Shown: positions 61,425-64,000 of the stretch, piece by piece | Layout: every line of letters starts with the position of its first letter | Position numbering within the stretch: the first letter of the stretch is position 1 | NCBI GenBank assembly: GCA_021770615.1 | Contig: JAETQR010000003.1 | Span: 73,864 to 137,863 of the forward strand | Reading direction: 5' to 3' | DNA from: Lachnospiraceae bacterium | GTDB taxonomy: Bacteria > Bacillota_A > Clostridia > Lachnospirales > Lachnospiraceae | Length of the DNA stretch: 64,000 nt | Notes under the pieces: model-generated | What the model saw: the letters and a program-made list of their open reading frames with translations, nothing else | Databases searched by the model: none | What the model was told of the DNA's origin: nothing | Program-made: the position numbers and the translations under genes

Positions 61425-62402
61425 TCACTGTCTGATTTTATCCAGTTCCCAATACCATGTATTGTTTATCCGCTTCGCCCGGACACCTAACTCTTTCTTC
61501 GCATTTTCCAGTGTCCGCTTCGATATGCCCTGCTCGTCTGCAAGACCAAATATCTCATTGCTCTGCATAGCGTTGTTTGTTTCTGCCAATTCCCAGAGTA
61601 ACCGTTTCGCCTGTTCCATCTTATTTGCTTTGGGAGCAATACCGCCTAAAACTTCATCAGCCGTAATTTCATAATCCCCAAACCATTGAAAACCGTCCTC
61701 CGACAACGCAAATGCTTTCGGGTGTCCGAACGCCGCAAGATTATTTTTAATCTGCACCACAGCCCTTATATTTTCTTCCCCCTCAACTCTGCCAACTAAG
61801 AGAACGCTTCTAGCGACTGCAAAGAAATCAATCGAACCCATACCCCGGTATGCCGCCTTATTTCCTGCCGCCTTGTTCATATGCCCGACAAGGACAATCG
61901 CACACTGATATTTCTCTGCCAGTGTCGCTAGCTTTTTCGTCATATCCCTTGCTTCATTCGCCCGGTTCATATCCATGCCGCCGCCCAAATAGGCTTGTAT
62001 CGGGTCTAAAATCAGCAGCTTTGCTCCTGTTTTTATGACAGCCTGCTCCAACCGTTCATCTATCATAGAAAGGGATTTTATCTTTTCATCAATGACCGAG
62101 ATTTTCTCACAGTCTGCCCCTGCCTGTTCCAATCGGGGCTTTACCGTATCGGCAAGACCGTCCTCCGCACTCTGATAGATTACATTCAAAGGCTCTGTCA
62201 GTTTCATTTCACCGTCTAAGCCCTCTCCCTTCGTCAGCTTCGCCGCTATGTTCAGCACAAATGTTGTCTTTCCGTCCCCCGGATCGCCTTGAATAATTGT
62301 CAGCTTGCCATAAGGGATAAACGGAAACCACAGCCAGGAAACTTCCTGCGACTGTATCTCCGACAATTTAATCAACTGCAATTCTGTTTTTGTTTCTTCC
62401 AT
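61425..62402 (-). CDS. RepA-like AAA helicase / replication ATPase
   Basis: 325 residues from ATG 62402 (GGAGGG 5 bases upstream; open to 62435). Walker A is GDPGDGKTTFVLNIA (about 41), Walker B LLILDPIQAYLGGGMDMNRA, with IVLVGHMNKAAGNKAAYRGM, all as in RSF1010 RepA-type hexameric helicases. A C-terminal winged helix (NEIFGLADEQGISKRTLENA) follows. It would unwind DNA when the element replicates during transfer. Confidence 0.85.
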   Translation of the reverse strand: MEETKTELQLIKLSEIQSQEVSWLWFPFIPYGKLTIIQGDPGDGKTTFVLNIAAKLTKGEGLDGEMKLTEPLNVIYQSAEDGLADTVKPRLEQAGADCEKISVIDEKIKSLSMIDERLEQAVIKTGAKLLILDPIQAYLGGGMDMNRANEARDMTKKLATLAEKYQCAIVLVGHMNKAAGNKAAYRGMGSIDFFAVARSVLLVGRVEGEENIRAVVQIKNNLAAFGHPKAFALSEDGFQWFGDYEITADEVLGGIAPKANKMEQAKRLLWELAETNNAMQSNEIFGLADEQGISKRTLENAKKELGVRAKRINNTWYWELDKIRQ

Positions 62403-62434
62403 AAATACCCTCCATCTCTGAAAAATTGTTGCCA

Positions 62435-62490
62435 CTGGAAGAAACCTCTGTTATACTTGTATTGTGAGATTGATAACAGAGGTTTTCCAG
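62435..62490. promoter_or_regulatory. Long hairpin in the leader of the RepA-like gene
   Basis: CTGGAA-g-AAACCTCTGTTAT (62435-62454) pairs with ATAACAGAGGTTTTCCAG (62473-62490), an almost perfect stem of about 18 bases with an 18-base loop, 33 bases before the ATG at 62402. It lies between mobC and the RepA-like gene. It could be an attenuator, an operator or a single-strand start site. Confidence 0.7.
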
Positions 62491-62501
62491 TTATCACAGC
62501 C

Positions 62502-62891
62502 CTAACAGTTGCCGCTGTCGGGGCTTTTTTCTTCTCCTTTGGCGTTACCCTGCCACAGATATTTTGCTCCGTCCAACATCCAAAGGATTGCTTTCAACAT
62601 ATCCTCATAAGACGTCTGTAACTCACTGATTTCTTCGGTAGTGACCTCCGGATTTTTGCCTTTTATCTGCCCTGCCAGTTCTTCTATATGACTCTGCATT
62701 TCCTGTAACTTTTCCACAATCTGATATACCGTTTCTTTCTTCCCTACCACGCATACACGATTGTATATACAGGAGCGGACAAAATAATCTTTCTTTTTCA
62801 TGCCGCTTGCAAAAATCTTTGCTTCGATTTCTTCCCGTTCTCTGGGAGAAATGCGAAAACTGATTGTTGGATATTTGTGTGTTCCGCTCAT
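62502..62891 (-). CDS. MobC-like mobilization protein
   Basis: 129 residues. A ribbon-helix-helix-like N terminus (KYPTISFRISPREREEIEAK, FASGMKKKDYFVRSCIYNRV) followed by a helical coiled region. MobC-type proteins bind near oriT and help the relaxase open the strands. The ATG overlaps the stop of the integrase gene by 4 bases (ATGA), so the two are translated together. Confidence 0.82.
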   Translation of the reverse strand: MSGTHKYPTISFRISPREREEIEAKIFASGMKKKDYFVRSCIYNRVCVVGKKETVYQIVEKLQEMQSHIEELAGQIKGKNPEVTTEEISELQTSYEDMLKAILWMLDGAKYLWQGNAKGEEKSPDSGNC

Positions 62892-63973
62892 TCTTCTGTG
62901 CCCTCCTTAAACTCTGCATTCAACAACTCTGCCATTTGTATCTGTTCTGTCGGGAACATATGGGCGTATCGAAACGTAATATCCACACTTTCATGCCCTA
63001 CTCTGTTCCCGATTGATACCGCCGAAAATCCCATGCTGATTAACAACGAAACGTGCGAATGCCTTAAATCGTGGATTCTAATGCGCTTTACCCCTGCTTT
63101 CCCTGCCCCTCTCGTCATTTCATGGTGCAGGAAACTTTTTGTCTGATGAAAGATACGGTCAGTCGGGAGAAGTCCGTACAGCCTGCTAAGATACTCTTTT
63201 AATTCCTCACATAAAAAGTCCGGCATACTAACATTGCGCTTGCTTTTCGGTGTCTTTGGGTCTGTTATCACATCTTTTCCCTCTAACCGCTGATAAGATT
63301 TTGTTATCCGAATAACCTTGTTATCAAAATCTATATCCTGCGGCGTGAGTGCTAAAAGTTCGCCAACACGCAAGCCACACCAATATAAAATTTGAAATGC
63401 CTGATAGGAATATGGCTTGTCTTTTACTGCTTCAATGAATTTCAGATATTCCTCTTTCGTCCAAAAAAGCATTTCCTCTGCTTTCCCTTTCCCAAGCGGT
63501 CCGGCTTTGACAACAGGATTGCTTTTTAATTCGTAGAAGCGCACCGCATGATTAAATAATGCGCTCAATTCAGATTGCAGAGTTTTCAGATAAGTCGGCG
63601 CATAGGGCTTTCCTTTTTCATCACGATAGGAAATCTGCTCATTCTGCCACTGGATAATATCTTTGGCACGAATATCACACATTTTCTTATTCTCAAAGTA
63701 CGGCAACAATTTTGTGCGTAAGATATGCTCCTTTGTCAGCCAAGTATTATGCTTCAGCTTCGGCTTCATATCCCTTGTGTATGCCTGCACAAATTCCCCG
63801 AAAGTCATATCCAAGTCAGCCGCTTCTTTCATGCGGAAATGATGTTCCCACTCCGTAGCTTCTCTTTTGGTTTTGAAACCTCTTTTGACTTTCCGGCAGT
63901 TCTTCCCCGTCCAGTCATAATAATGGAACGATACATACCATGTTCCACGCTGTTCATCTTTATATGCCGCCAT
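62888..63973 (-). CDS. Tyrosine recombinase/integrase of the mobilizable element
   Basis: 361 residues, intact. An arm-binding domain (GTWYVSFHYYDWTGKNCRKV), a SAM-like core-binding domain (LPYFENKKMCDIRAKDIIQW) and a catalytic domain with the first Arg in YWCGLRVGELLALT, HDLRHSHVSLLISMGF, VGHESVDITFRYAHM (final Tyr). GGAGGG precedes the ATG. It lies at the window's right edge, so the attachment site of that side is probably just beyond. Confidence 0.93.
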   Translation of the reverse strand: MAAYKDEQRGTWYVSFHYYDWTGKNCRKVKRGFKTKREATEWEHHFRMKEAADLDMTFGEFVQAYTRDMKPKLKHNTWLTKEHILRTKLLPYFENKKMCDIRAKDIIQWQNEQISYRDEKGKPYAPTYLKTLQSELSALFNHAVRFYELKSNPVVKAGPLGKGKAEEMLFWTKEEYLKFIEAVKDKPYSYQAFQILYWCGLRVGELLALTPQDIDFDNKVIRITKSYQRLEGKDVITDPKTPKSKRNVSMPDFLCEELKEYLSRLYGLLPTDRIFHQTKSFLHHEMTRGAGKAGVKRIRIHDLRHSHVSLLISMGFSAVSIGNRVGHESVDITFRYAHMFPTEQIQMAELLNAEFKEGTEE

Positions 63974-64000
63974 AGTTCGCCCTCCTTAGTTCGCCGCCTG

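Noticed and set aside
61180..61428. 82-codon minus-strand ORF overlapping the RepA-like stop
   Set aside because: It has no ribosome site, starts with GTG, and runs through the hairpin-rich oriT candidate. Its sequence has a low-complexity, antisense-like look, so it is most likely not a gene.

Overview
The window looks like a chromosomal segment of a low-to-mid GC Gram-positive gut anaerobe of the Lachnospiraceae type. The grounds are strong AGGAGG ribosome sites, frequent TTG starts, lipoprotein-type membrane fusion proteins, an agr-type peptide signalling locus, clostridial xylan and cellulose hydrolases, and a Firmicutes mobilizable element. Species cannot be fixed from the sequence alone. 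No rRNA, tRNA or CRISPR array was seen.

Bases 1-38300 read as stable chromosome with mostly intact genes. On the minus strand lie a glucuronoxylan unit (uxaC, GH115 alpha-glucuronidase, secreted GH10 xylanase cut by the window edge), an Rpn-type nuclease, a polysaccharide deacetylase, and a seven-gene BlaI-family regulator / three lipoprotein adaptor / FtsX permease / two ATPase cluster, one ATPase carrying an AbrB-like tail. A 259-bp near-perfect palindrome separates this cluster from a GH13 enzyme and a hemerythrin-receiver protein. An agr quorum-sensing locus follows: agrB and a short agrD (absent from ordinary ORF lists) on plus, facing an XRE-agrA-agrC operon on minus. Then come a secreted Ig-like protein with a toxin-like C terminus beside a CPCC protein, trpS, a secreted GH9 cellulase behind thioredoxin and a ferredoxin-thioredoxin-reductase-like protein, cell-wall genes (dapF, a DUF1934 gene, ddl), an AraC regulator overlapping an alanine/sodium symporter, and a secreted glucosaminidase.

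Bases 38300-51000 are a more AT-rich accessory zone of small single genes: NUDIX, DJ-1/PfpI, several GNATs, CAT-like acetyltransferase, methyltransferase, VOC, kinase. Many genes here are decaying. There are Rpn, GNAT and antitoxin pseudogenes, a DUF1016 nuclease with an internal deletion, and an in-frame chimera of a PIN toxin head with a methyltransferase tail. A compact type I toxin-antitoxin locus with two convergent promoters sits at 40839-41233.

Bases 51000-64000 are mobile DNA: a lone Mrr-like restriction enzyme flanked by diverged repeats; two yjdF genes, each behind a yjdF-type riboswitch and each followed by the same long palindrome; a dead integrase cut by a transposase fragment; a lone nucleotidyltransferase; an XRE regulator plus frameshifted nuclease that looks like a defence pair; and at the right edge an intact mobilizable element (integrase, MobC-like, RepA-like ATPase, hairpin-rich oriT candidate, MobV relaxase).
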